Shown one piece after another: positions 56,410 through 64,000 of a DNA stretch of 64,000 bases. The DNA is from Paenibacillus tepidiphilus (GTDB lineage Bacteria; Bacillota; Bacilli; Paenibacillales; Paenibacillaceae). The notes below the pieces were generated by a model. The model had not been told where the DNA came from. It searched no databases and was given only the letters and a program-made list of their open reading frames with translations. The translations under genes and the position numbers were made by a program. Each line of letters starts with the position of its first letter. The stretch's first letter is position 1. The DNA is taken from the NCBI RefSeq assembly GCF_008635795.1, contig NZ_VWRQ01000001.1, forward strand, positions 124,001 to 188,000, given 5' to 3'.

Positions 56410-56739
56410 ATGGCGCAGCAGGAAAGAGTATTGGTGAAGCATGCGGTAACGGGCAGAATGCTGGTCAGCAGCACGGACGGGATTTCCTACCGCTTCGACC
56501 TGCAGGGCGGGCTGACTCTGATTACACTGCACGGCGTGTCACCCGAACAAGGCAAGGCGGTGACGGAGCTGAAGTCCGAGCTGAATGTGTTCCGCTTTGA
56601 GGAGCCGGAGGGCGGTCCGGTGGTCAAACATTGGTATTACGTCGGCAGTAATCCTGTAGAGTATGACGAAGCTGCAGGAAGCCTTGTAATTACTGTGCAA
56701 TCAGAAATTGAATACCGGCCGGACCAGTATTGGGAGTGA
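56410..56739 (+). CDS. Conserved-looking hypothetical protein
   Basis: The 109-aa protein is beta-rich, with no signal or membrane segment. I chose ATG 56410 (MAQQERVLVKH), preceded by GGGAGGGAAGAGGG. It lies 31 bp after the pirin gene and is probably cotranscribed. No family is recognised. Confidence 0.6.
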   Translation: MAQQERVLVKHAVTGRMLVSSTDGISYRFDLQGGLTLITLHGVSPEQGKAVTELKSELNVFRFEEPEGGPVVKHWYYVGSNPVEYDEAAGSLVITVQSEIEYRPDQYWE

Positions 56740-56812
56740 ACCCTCACATCAGAAGTTAATTTGATGTTTGTTCAGCGATTTCATAGAGGTCCTGTCCTGG
56801 TGGAAAGGACAT

Positions 56813-56842
56813 TTGGCATTGACAATCCGCGCTGGGTATACT
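56813..56842 (+). promoter_or_regulatory. Promoter of the amino-acid dehydrogenase gene
   Basis: TTGGCA and TATACT are 18 bp apart, about 50 bp before the start codon. Confidence 0.5.
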
Positions 56843-56895
56843 AGCTTTGTTATGAAACGTAACACGAAAGTATGGAGACAGGAGAAATGAACAAA

Positions 56896-57999
56896 ATGGA
56901 ACTGTTTGCGGCAATGGAGCGGGACGATTACGAAGAGCTGTTGTTTTGTCAGGATAAGGCGTCGGGCCTGAAGGCGATCATCGCCATCCATGACACGACA
57001 CTTGGACCCGCACTGGGCGGGACGAGAATGTGGACATACGCTTCGGAAGAAGCGGCTGTGGTGGATGCACTGCGGCTGGCCAAAGGCATGACGTACAAGA
57101 ATGCTGCTGCGGGTCTTAACCTTGGCGGAGGAAAGACCGTCATTATCGGCGATCCGAAGAAGGATAAGAATGAAGCCATGTTCCGCGCCTTCGGCAGATA
57201 TGTTCAGGGCTTGAACGGCCGTTATATTACTGCCGAGGATGTCGGCACGACCGAAGCGGATATGGACATCATCCATCAGGAGACGGATTATGTGACCGGC
57301 ATTTCCGCCACTTACGGCTCTTCCGGCAATCCTTCGCCGGCGACGGCTTTCGGTGTATATCAGGGGATGAAGGCCGCGGCCAAGGCCGCCTTCGGCAGTG
57401 ATTCACTCGCCGGCAAGTCGGTAGCCGTGCAGGGTGTGGGCAATGTATCCTTTACCTTGTGCAAGTACCTCCACGAAGAGGGAGCGAAGCTTATCGTCAC
57501 CGATATCAACAAGGATGCGGTGAACCGGGCGGTAGAGGCCTACGGTGCCAAGGCGGTTGATCCTGCCGACATTGTCTCCGTAGAGTGCGATATCTATGCG
57601 CCGTGCGCACTGGGGGCAACGATCAATGACGAGTCGCTGCCTGTACTGAAAGCGAAGGTTGTCGCGGGAGCGGCCAACAACCAGCTGAAGGAGCCGCGCC
57701 ACGGCGATGCTCTCCACGAGAAGGGCGTGGTATACGCACCGGATTATGTGATCAATGCCGGAGGCGTCATCAATATCGCCGATGAACTGAACGGCTACAA
57801 TAAAGACCGCGCGTTTAAGCAGATTGCCAAGATCTATGACAGCATCACCCGTGTCCTGGAAATATCCGCGCAGTCCGGTATTCCGGCGTATCAGGCGGCA
57901 GACCGTCTGGCCGAAGAGCGGATCGCCCTGCTCCGTGCAAGCCGCAGCACCTTCCTGCGCCGTGAGCATCATGCGATCAGCAGAAGAACCTTTAACTAA
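56896..57999 (+). CDS. Leucine dehydrogenase (Glu/Leu/Phe/Val dehydrogenase family)
   Basis: The 367-aa enzyme oxidatively deaminates branched-chain amino acids with NAD. Visible are the substrate loop [10 protein letters not shown], the catalytic lysine in [18 protein letters not shown] and the NAD-binding VQGVGNV. Its start, [20 protein letters not shown], matches leucine dehydrogenases, so I chose ATG 56896. AGGAGA lies 11 bp upstream; ATG 56887 and ATG 56872 are alternatives. No bkd genes follow, only a terminator. Confidence 0.9.
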   Translation: MELFAAMERDDYEELLFCQDKASGLKAIIAIHDTTLGPALGGTRMWTYASEEAAVVDALRLAKGMTYKNAAAGLNLGGGKTVIIGDPKKDKNEAMFRAFGRYVQGLNGRYITAEDVGTTEADMDIIHQETDYVTGISATYGSSGNPSPATAFGVYQGMKAAAKAAFGSDSLAGKSVAVQGVGNVSFTLCKYLHEEGAKLIVTDINKDAVNRAVEAYGAKAVDPADIVSVECDIYAPCALGATINDESLPVLKAKVVAGAANNQLKEPRHGDALHEKGVVYAPDYVINAGGVINIADELNGYNKDRAFKQIAKIYDSITRVLEISAQSGIPAYQAADRLAEERIALLRASRSTFLRREHHAISRRTFN

Positions 58000-58022
58000 A
58001 CCTATATCTATTGGCATGATAG

Positions 58023-58067
58023 CCCGGACTCTGTTACTGCGTAAGCAGGACAGGGGCCGGGTTTTTT
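58023..58067 (+). terminator. Terminator after the dehydrogenase gene
   Basis: CCCGG...CTGT.TGC and GCA..CAG...CCGGG form an interrupted stem, followed by six T. Confidence 0.75.
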
Positions 58068-58207
58068 GGTGATTTCCGTTCATGGCAAATCCATCAATTC
58101 ATTATGTAAAATATTACTGGACTTAGTGAGAAATGTCGCGGTGTTCCGTGTGGTTGATCTAGGAAAATAGAAAACGATTACAGTGATATCACGAGGGGTG
58201 GAAGCCT

Positions 58208-58549
58208 GTGTCAGCCATCAATGCATACACGGAGTTTGATTATGGAAGCAAAGATTCTTATTTTGACGGGAAGCTGATAGAGTACATTGGCTGGAGATTG
58301 GCAGGATGGCTCGTCACCGTGTGTACGCTCGGTATTTGTTTTCCCTGGTCGGTCGTAATGATTTACCGCTGGAAAACAGAGCATACGGTAATAGAGGGGC
58401 GGCGCCTGCGATTCGAAGGCTCGGCCGTCAGCTTGTTCGGACACTGGATCAAGTGGTTTCTGCTGAGTATTATTACCCTGGGGATTTACGGCTTCTGGGT
58501 TGGCATTAAGCTTGAGCAGTGGAAGACAAAGAACATCCGGTATCAGTAG
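58208..58549 (+). CDS. Small two-helix membrane protein (DUF898-like)
   Basis: The 113-aa protein has two similar halves, each a membrane helix ending in a W-rich turn (FPWSVVMIYRWKTEHT and YGFWVGIKLEQWKTKNI). This repeat is seen in YjgN/DUF898-type proteins. The start is GTG 58208 after GAGGGGTGGAAG. The function is unknown. Confidence 0.7.
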   Translation: MSAINAYTEFDYGSKDSYFDGKLIEYIGWRLAGWLVTVCTLGICFPWSVVMIYRWKTEHTVIEGRRLRFEGSAVSLFGHWIKWFLLSIITLGIYGFWVGIKLEQWKTKNIRYQ

Positions 58550-58560
58550 AACGGCAAATC

Positions 58561-58601
58561 ACAAAGCCCATTTCCGCAGGCTGCGGGAATGGGCTTTGTT
58601 T
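58561..58601. terminator. Bidirectional terminator
   Basis: ACAAAGCCCATTCC-type and GGGAATGGGCTTTGT-type arms pair over a GCAGGCTGC loop region, between converging genes. Confidence 0.82.
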
Positions 58602-58613
58602 ACGAAGTAATTA

Positions 58614-59333
58614 CTACATCTTCTGCGGCTCCGGATAGGCAACGTCAAGCGTGTCCACTGTTACCTTCTTCATAACAGGAGGCTGCTCCGGCCGGTCGGA
58701 ATCGTCGCGCGGAAGGTTGACGATGGCGTCTACCACATCCAGTCCTTCGATGACTTTGCCGAAGGCGGCATATTGGCCATCCAGGTGGGGAGAATCCGCT
58801 GCCATGATGAAAAACTGCGAGCCGGCGGAATCCATCGCCTGGGAACGGGCCATCGACAGCACGCCAGTCGTATGCGCCAGGTTGTTGGTGAAGCCGTTGG
58901 CCGTGAACTCGCCGGCGATGCTGTAGTCCGGGCCGCCCATGCCGGTGCCATCGGGATCACCGCCCTGGATCATGAAGCCGGGGATCACCCGGTGGAAGAT
59001 CGTACCGTCATAGAAGCCTTGTTTAATCAAGGAGATGAAATTATTAACGGTATTTGGGGCTACTTCCGGATACAGCTCAGCCTTGATGATTCCGCCGTCC
59101 TCCATCTCGATAGTGACCACGGGATGGCTGGCCGTCTCCGACGGTACGCCTTCGCCTTGAGCAGCTCCGGAGGCGTTGTCTTGCGGTGCCGCGCTTGGTT
59201 CTGCAGTGGCGTTGCTCTGCGGTGCATTATTGGCGGCATTGTTCGCTGCCGGCTTGTTGCCGCAGCCGGCCACTGCGAGTAGCAGCAGAGCCAGCATGAG
59301 CAGCAGCATGGATTGTTTGGTTGCGCGTTTCAC
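58614..59333 (-). CDS. Cyclophilin-type peptidyl-prolyl isomerase lipoprotein
   Basis: The 239-aa lipoprotein has a lipobox LAVAGC near residue 21 and an Asn/Ala-rich linker. The cyclophilin domain has FHRVIPGFMIQGGD, SMARSQAMDSAGSQFFI and AFGKVIEGLDVV. It helps fold exported proteins. I chose the GTG at 59333 (MKRATKQSML), 11 bp after AAAGGAGA; the frame is open further upstream without a site. Confidence 0.88.
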   Translation of the reverse strand: MKRATKQSMLLLMLALLLLAVAGCGNKPAANNAANNAPQSNATAEPSAAPQDNASGAAQGEGVPSETASHPVVTIEMEDGGIIKAELYPEVAPNTVNNFISLIKQGFYDGTIFHRVIPGFMIQGGDPDGTGMGGPDYSIAGEFTANGFTNNLAHTTGVLSMARSQAMDSAGSQFFIMAADSPHLDGQYAAFGKVIEGLDVVDAIVNLPRDDSDRPEQPPVMKKVTVDTLDVAYPEPQKM

Positions 59334-59509
59334 GTCTTGATCTCTCTCCTTTTGTGTATAGCGATTCATTGTATTCCATTCCCCATCATACCCTCTTTGA
59401 CCCGCTTCTTGCAAAACCGATGCTGTCCCAAACCTTGGCATCTGCGGCCAAAGAGGTTTACAATAAGTAAAGGTCTTCTTTGAAAATCCGGAAGAGGCGG
59501 TGCAGCAGC

Positions 59510-60736
59510 ATGAAATTTTCATGGAAGCGGAACCTGATCGTGCTTTGGCTGGGAGTGTTTTTTTGCAGTACGGCTTATTCGATCTCGATTCCGTTTATGT
59601 CTATCTTTCTCAGTGACCAGCTCGGCGTTACGGAGCATTTGGAGCTATGGTCGGGGATCAGCTTTGGGATAACGTTTCTCGCCAGTGCGCTTATTTCCCC
59701 GTTTTGGGGATCTCTGGCCGACAAATACGGCCGCAAACCGATGCTGATCCGTTCAGGCTTTAGCCTTGCGGCGCTATATTTCATTAACTTTTTTGTTCAG
59801 GACCCTTATGTGTTCGTGATTGTGCGTATCTTCCAGGGACTCCTGGCCGGCTTTGTACCGGCGGCTATCGCCATGGTAGCCACCAACACGCCGGAGGAGA
59901 AGACGGGCTACGCGCTCAGCATTATGGCGACGTCCGGCGCCACGGGAAGCATCATCGGTCCGCTGATCGGCGGAGTGGTCAGTTATTATTCTAGCAACCG
60001 CAGCGCTTTTCTGTTCTCGGCGGTGATTGTGCTGGTATCGGCGCTAATCGCCACCTTTTTTGCAAAGGAGGAGAACTACGACCGCTCGGCGCCGCGCTCG
60101 CATGTGCGCGACGATATCCGTGAAGCGGCCCATAACCCCGCCTTCATGACACTCCTGTCCCTGGCGGGAATCGCCACCTTCTCGGTGATGATTCTTGAGC
60201 CGCTGCTGCCGATCTACTTGCTCGATATGGGCGTCTCCCGGGACAGTGCCTCCTTAAGCTCAGGAATCGTGTTCTCGGCCGTCGGCATTGCTACGGTAAT
60301 CATGGCGCCGCAGTGGGGCAAGCTGGGCAGCCGCAAGGGCTTTGGCCTGATTTTGTTCATCGGGCTGATCGGCGGAGGCATCGGCAATATTCTGCAGTAT
60401 TTTGTTACAGGCTATGTGGAATTTGCGGTGCTGCGTTTTGTATACGGCCTGTTCTACGCAGGGGTCCTGCCCTCGGTCAATGCGATGATTGTCCAATCGA
60501 TCGATCCGGGCTTCCGCGGGCGGGCGTTCGGGCTTAACCAGGCGGCTACGCAGCTGGCGACGATGGCGGGACCGATCATCGGAGGCTTGCTGGGCGGGCT
60601 GATTCCAATCCGCTGGGTCTTTGTCGTCAACGGTGTACTGCTGCTGGTAGCGGCGGTGCTGGTGAAGACGCGCAGGCTCGAAGCCAAGGTGGAGGCCATC
60701 CGTGAGAAGGCCGTCTCCGCAGCTCTTCCGGGTTAA
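59510..60736 (+). CDS. MFS transporter, drug-efflux type
   Basis: The 408-aa protein has 12 membrane segments. The MFS motif A GSLADKYGRKPM lies between segments 2 and 3, and a Gly-rich GATGSIIGPLIGG (motif C, antiporter type) is in segment 5. It is probably a proton-driven exporter. I chose ATG 59510 (MKFSWKRNL), after GGAAGAGG. Confidence 0.88.
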   Translation: MKFSWKRNLIVLWLGVFFCSTAYSISIPFMSIFLSDQLGVTEHLELWSGISFGITFLASALISPFWGSLADKYGRKPMLIRSGFSLAALYFINFFVQDPYVFVIVRIFQGLLAGFVPAAIAMVATNTPEEKTGYALSIMATSGATGSIIGPLIGGVVSYYSSNRSAFLFSAVIVLVSALIATFFAKEENYDRSAPRSHVRDDIREAAHNPAFMTLLSLAGIATFSVMILEPLLPIYLLDMGVSRDSASLSSGIVFSAVGIATVIMAPQWGKLGSRKGFGLILFIGLIGGGIGNILQYFVTGYVEFAVLRFVYGLFYAGVLPSVNAMIVQSIDPGFRGRAFGLNQAATQLATMAGPIIGGLLGGLIPIRWVFVVNGVLLLVAAVLVKTRRLEAKVEAIREKAVSAALPG

Positions 60737-60780
60737 GCTGCTTCGGCAGGCGTACATAGCTGCGCTTCTATACTCTAATA

Positions 60781-60824
60781 AACAGCAGCGCCGCCGGACC
60801 CGTGGGTTCGGCGGCGCTGCTGTT
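60781..60824. terminator. Strong bidirectional terminator
   Basis: AACAGCAGCGCCGCCG and CGGCGGCGCTGCTGTT pair perfectly, between the MFS gene and a converging gene. Confidence 0.85.
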
Positions 60825-60834
60825 GTCTGTGCAG

Positions 60835-61449
60835 TTATTCTTCTTCACCGGTGGAACCGTTCAGCACATCGGTTCCCGGCATAACATCCACCGGCGGAGC
60901 GGCAGGGTCTACCGCTGTGCCGGGCTGAAGCTCATCGGCATCGGGAATATCCTCCAGCGGCTGTTCCTCTTCGTCCAATGAATCCGCCGTCGTCTGCTCG
61001 TCCTCGGCATAATCAATGGCACCGCCGGCCAGCCCCGCAGCGCTGGCGGCGAAGAGCGCATCCGACTCGACGAGCTCGTCGCGCTCTGCCGGCGGTGAGC
61101 TCACAATGCCGCCATGCCGTTCAGCACGGCGGCCAAGCTCCGGCTCCGGCTGGTACAGGCCGATGTCGGCGGCCAGGATCGAATCGCCCGTCAGGGCAGG
61201 ATCGGCCTCTTCGTCGGGGACCCCGTCGAAATCGATGGGATGCCGGCCGACCGGTTCATGGCTGGCCAGCGCCGACTCGAGCGGCCGGGTATTCGCCGCA
61301 ATATCATCCTGGCCTGCGGTCTGTTCAGTAATCGTACCAAGAGGCCGCAGTTCCTCCAGCGGTATATCCTGATCTTCCGGTGCATTCCTCATGGTATTGT
61401 AGCGTTCATAGGCGAAATCAGCTTCGGTTTTATTGAATTCATTGCCCAT
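60835..61449 (-). CDS. Acidic hypothetical protein
   Basis: The 204-aa protein is very rich in Glu, Asp, Pro and Ala and probably disordered. It has no signal or membrane segment. The first 20 residues (MGNEFNKTEADFAYERYNTM) are the most structured. It is followed on the same strand by a smaller acidic protein encoded upstream (61687). Confidence 0.55.
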   Translation of the reverse strand: MGNEFNKTEADFAYERYNTMRNAPEDQDIPLEELRPLGTITEQTAGQDDIAANTRPLESALASHEPVGRHPIDFDGVPDEEADPALTGDSILAADIGLYQPEPELGRRAERHGGIVSSPPAERDELVESDALFAASAAGLAGGAIDYAEDEQTTADSLDEEEQPLEDIPDADELQPGTAVDPAAPPVDVMPGTDVLNGSTGEEE

Positions 61450-61495
61450 AGCGGTTCAACTCCCTTTTATCTTTGGTTGATTTCCTGCCTGCGCA

Positions 61496-61687
61496 TTACT
61501 TGTCCTCTGTCTCCTTATCCGCAGTCGGCAGTGCCTCCCGCACTGCGGCACGCTGATCGCTATCCGGCAAAGCCCCGGGATAGCTTCCTTCCTGAAACAG
61601 GCCAAAATCCTCATCAATATCCCGTTCGGTCACCAGATCCTCCTGGTGTGGCTGAGCCGCCGCGCGGAATTGTTCTTCTTCCTTCAT
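61496..61687 (-). CDS. Small acidic hypothetical protein
   Basis: The 63-aa product is Glu/Asp/Ala-rich. AAGGAGGGCGCC precedes its ATG. It lies 46 bp before the larger acidic protein gene and is probably cotranscribed. Both may be stress or spore-associated disordered proteins, a guess from composition only. Confidence 0.5.
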   Translation of the reverse strand: MKEEEQFRAAAQPHQEDLVTERDIDEDFGLFQEGSYPGALPDSDQRAAVREALPTADKETEDK

Positions 61688-61910
61688 AGGCGCCCTCCTT
61701 GTGAACTATAATCATTCTTTACCCGTTTACCCGGCGGCGAATCCATGCGGCACTCTTAATATAGGCAGCGCATGGGTTGTTTAACCGGAGAAGCAGGACG
61801 CTAATTTCGAGGGATTTTGCAATATTAGGCAGGGATGAGCGCGAAGCTTGTCGAAAGTAAGAATCATACGAACTATAAAAATACCACTTACGGTTTATTG
61901 AGGTGCCAAG

Positions 61911-63815
61911 ATGAAGTTGCTATCGCCAAAGCGGACAGCTGCACTGCTGTTCCTGCTGCTCCTGGCCGCCGCCGTGCCATTCGGCACTGCTGTGGAATGG
62001 GACGGATATCCCGGCACTGTATTGCAGGGTTATGAATATGTGTGGGAGGGCCCGGAGTCCCTGACGCCCTTTGAGGCGGCGGGCCTTCCCGCCGAGCGCT
62101 GGAGTCCGCTGGAGGCGGAGGGGCATGTTCCGGAAGAACCGCCGGAAGCGGGAGCGGTCTGGCTGCGGGTTCCTCTTCCGGCAACGCCGGCGCAATCCGT
62201 GCTGTCTCTGGAGAGAATCTATGGCTCAGACCTGCAGGTATACAGAAATCAGACGCTTATCTATGAGTCGCTTGAACCCGTACGCTCGGGCGGCAGCAAG
62301 CTGCTGATTCCTTTAACAGGGGCCGAAGGCGAAGGGATGCTGTATCTGCGCAGCTCGGGCGGACATATTTTCGGAGTCGACGGGGACAGCAGGGTGGGAG
62401 CGTACAATCAATTGCTGGGATACCATATCAAGCGGGATCTGGTGGATCTGATTATCGGTGCGGCGCTGATCTTTATGGCGGTTGTCCTGCTGCTTGGTCT
62501 GATGTTTCTCCGGCTGGATTTCTTTGCGGGCGGCTTTTGGCTGATGCTGGTCGTACTGTCGCTGGGCGTGATGCTGATTGCCTATTCACCGGTTCTCCCG
62601 CTTGTCATGCATGGCGGAGACCGCTGGATTGAAGTGGCCTTTGATCTGGCGCTCTATACCCTGCTGCCTTCGTTCACTCTGTATTTCGAGAAAATGTTCT
62701 ACCCGGAAGGGCAGCGGTGGCTGCGACTGTTCCGGAATATTCAGATTGCTTATTCGCTCGCCTGCCTTGGACTCATGGTTGCCAACTCCCTGTTATCCTT
62801 CCGGATGGATCATCTTTACCGGCTGTTCAGCGTCGGGATACTTGGAGTGGTGATGATGGGACAGCTGGTGGTCCTGCTGCTGCTTGCACTCTCCCGGGCC
62901 CGGCGCCACAACCGCTCCGCGATCTATTTCACCGCAGGCTTCGGCGTATTCGCCGTCATCACCCTTGGGGAACTGCTGGCTTACTACCTGAGCTCGGGAA
63001 GCTATCAGCTGTATTGGTGGAAATGGGGAATCGTTGTCTTTATCGTTGCGCTGATTGTTGTGCTTGGACAGAAATTTGCCGAGAACTATAAGCGCACACT
63101 GTCTTATTCCAAAGAACTGGAGAAGCTGGGCAACGAGCTGCAGCGCTCGGAAAAAATGGAAATGATCAGCGAGCTGGCCGCTTCCGTAGCGCATGAAGTG
63201 CGTAATCCGCTCCAGGTGACACGGGGCTTCCTGCAGATTCTCGGTGAACGCTCAGGCCAGAAGGAGAAGGAATATTTGCAGATGGCGCTCCAGGAGCTTG
63301 ACCGGGCTTCGGTGATCATTACCGACTTCCTGACCTTTGCGAAGCCCGTTGTCGAAACTGTCGACGGGCTCGATGTGGAGGCGGAGCTGCGGCATGTTGC
63401 CGGAATTATGGTGCCGCTTGCCCACCTGCAGGGTGGCTCTATAGAGCTCCACCTGCAAAGCGGGCTGCAGGTATTGGGCAGCTCCTCCAAATTCAAGCAG
63501 GCCTTCATCAATCTGATCAAGAATAGCATCGAGTCACTGCAAGAGAACGGAGTCATCCGCATCACAGCCTGGAAGTCCGGACAGCATATCATTATCAGCA
63601 TAAAAGATAACGGTGAAGGGATGAAGGTCAGCGAGCTGGCCCGGCTGGGAGAACCGTTCTACTCCAACAAATCCAAAGGCACGGGGCTCGGGCTGATGGT
63701 CACCTTCCGCATTATCGAGGCTATGGACGGAACGGTGCAGTTTCAAAGCGCCAAGGGAAAAGGCACCGAGGTCATTGTGAAATTGCCATTGTACGGAAAT
63801 ATAGAAAAAGATTAG
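61911..63815 (+). CDS. 7TMR-DISM-type sensor histidine kinase
   Basis: The 634-aa kinase has an N-terminal membrane segment, an outer beta-rich domain (about 30-165), seven membrane segments (about 178-388), then HisKA with H428 (SVAHEVRNPLQ) and HATPase_c with NLIKNSIESL, DNGEGM and GTGLGLMV. It senses an outside ligand and phosphorylates a response regulator. No regulator is visible here. The promoter area 61688-61910 shows no gene. Confidence 0.88.
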   Translation: MKLLSPKRTAALLFLLLLAAAVPFGTAVEWDGYPGTVLQGYEYVWEGPESLTPFEAAGLPAERWSPLEAEGHVPEEPPEAGAVWLRVPLPATPAQSVLSLERIYGSDLQVYRNQTLIYESLEPVRSGGSKLLIPLTGAEGEGMLYLRSSGGHIFGVDGDSRVGAYNQLLGYHIKRDLVDLIIGAALIFMAVVLLLGLMFLRLDFFAGGFWLMLVVLSLGVMLIAYSPVLPLVMHGGDRWIEVAFDLALYTLLPSFTLYFEKMFYPEGQRWLRLFRNIQIAYSLACLGLMVANSLLSFRMDHLYRLFSVGILGVVMMGQLVVLLLLALSRARRHNRSAIYFTAGFGVFAVITLGELLAYYLSSGSYQLYWWKWGIVVFIVALIVVLGQKFAENYKRTLSYSKELEKLGNELQRSEKMEMISELAASVAHEVRNPLQVTRGFLQILGERSGQKEKEYLQMALQELDRASVIITDFLTFAKPVVETVDGLDVEAELRHVAGIMVPLAHLQGGSIELHLQSGLQVLGSSSKFKQAFINLIKNSIESLQENGVIRITAWKSGQHIIISIKDNGEGMKVSELARLGEPFYSNKSKGTGLGLMVTFRIIEAMDGTVQFQSAKGKGTEVIVKLPLYGNIEKD

Positions 63816-63909
63816 CGAAAATTGTTTGGCGGGAGGGATAGGGACTGCCCGGGGCGAAATAATAACGGAGCAGAACATCGGTTCTGAAATTTTTATTCGG
63901 GGTGCTTGC

Positions 63910-64000
63910 ATGCGATTGGTGGCTAAATTTGGACAAATCTCTCTGCTGTTATGCCTGATTTGGACGCTTTTCGGCTCCTTTGTGGCAGCGGCAGAGGGAG
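63910..64000 (+). CDS. Start of an exported or membrane protein (truncated by window end)
   Basis: ATG 63910 opens a frame to the window edge: MRLVAKFGQISLLLCLIW and a further hydrophobic stretch ending in FVAAAEG, a typical signal peptide. The product may be another sensor kinase, given the gene before it, but this cannot be determined. Confidence 0.55.
   Translation, partial: MRLVAKFGQISLLLCLIWTLFGSFVAAAEG

Overview
The window looks like a stretch of a Paenibacillus or close Paenibacillaceae chromosome. The supporting evidence is moderate to high GC, strong AGGAGG-type ribosome binding sites, an S-layer-homology (SLH) protein, copper-amine-oxidase 'stalk' domains, wall teichoic acid genes (tagA, tagO), an aa3-type quinol oxidase (qoxABCD), a leucine-dehydrogenase-type gene and a ytr-like GntR/ABC operon. 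The genus is inferred by gene content, not by a search. I see no rRNA, tRNA, CRISPR array, transposase or phage module.

Layout. (1) 27-7736: a tight + strand operon of a B12-type radical SAM protein, a divergent tryptophanyl-tRNA synthetase, a free-standing YbaK-type tRNA-editing domain, a complete TrpXYZ-like ABC importer, an alpha/beta hydrolase and a thioester-reductase-like SDR. It starts at the window edge and may extend upstream. (2) 7858-12842: frameshifted thyX, a Nudix remnant, tagA, an SDR, aroB and a small helical protein. (3) 12903-31717: a large locus of unusual proteins. It holds two vWA proteins of different topology, a 1129-aa tubulin-like protein, a 792-aa partner that looks like a degenerate tubulin fold, a zinc-ribbon TRAFAC-type GTPase, a 1044-aa GAP1-like membrane protein, and a divergent arm of membrane or zinc-ribbon proteins. 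Several gaps here hold degenerate tandem repeats (two with a period near 39 bp, one near 74 bp) and two nested inverted-repeat elements. (4) 33172-39847: a cobalamin riboswitch followed by an SLH-anchored transcobalamin/intrinsic-factor-like protein, a DUF4430 lipoprotein and a complete ECF importer (EcfT, fused EcfAA', S component). I read this as a surface B12 capture and import system. (5) 40121-64000: mostly housekeeping genes, namely a chemoreceptor, qoxABCD, a polysaccharide deacetylase, a ytr-like operon, mug, tagO, a HAD phosphatase, ppaC, pirin, an amino-acid dehydrogenase, cyclophilin, an MFS pump and a 7TMR-DISM-type histidine kinase.

How parts may work together. Region 3 combines a nucleotide-dependent tubulin-like protein, a GTPase and its presumed partner, and MIDAS-type adhesion domains on both sides of the membrane. 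It resembles predicted NTP-dependent conflict or envelope systems built from Pfam Tubulin_2, DO-GTPase and GAP1 families; its function is not established from sequence. Region 1 joins tRNA charging, tRNA editing, amino-acid uptake, radical chemistry and thioester reduction. That suggests a small tryptophan- or tryptophan-analogue-based metabolite pathway with built-in tRNA protection. Region 4 suggests a bacterial counterpart of the animal intrinsic-factor fold, controlled by B12.
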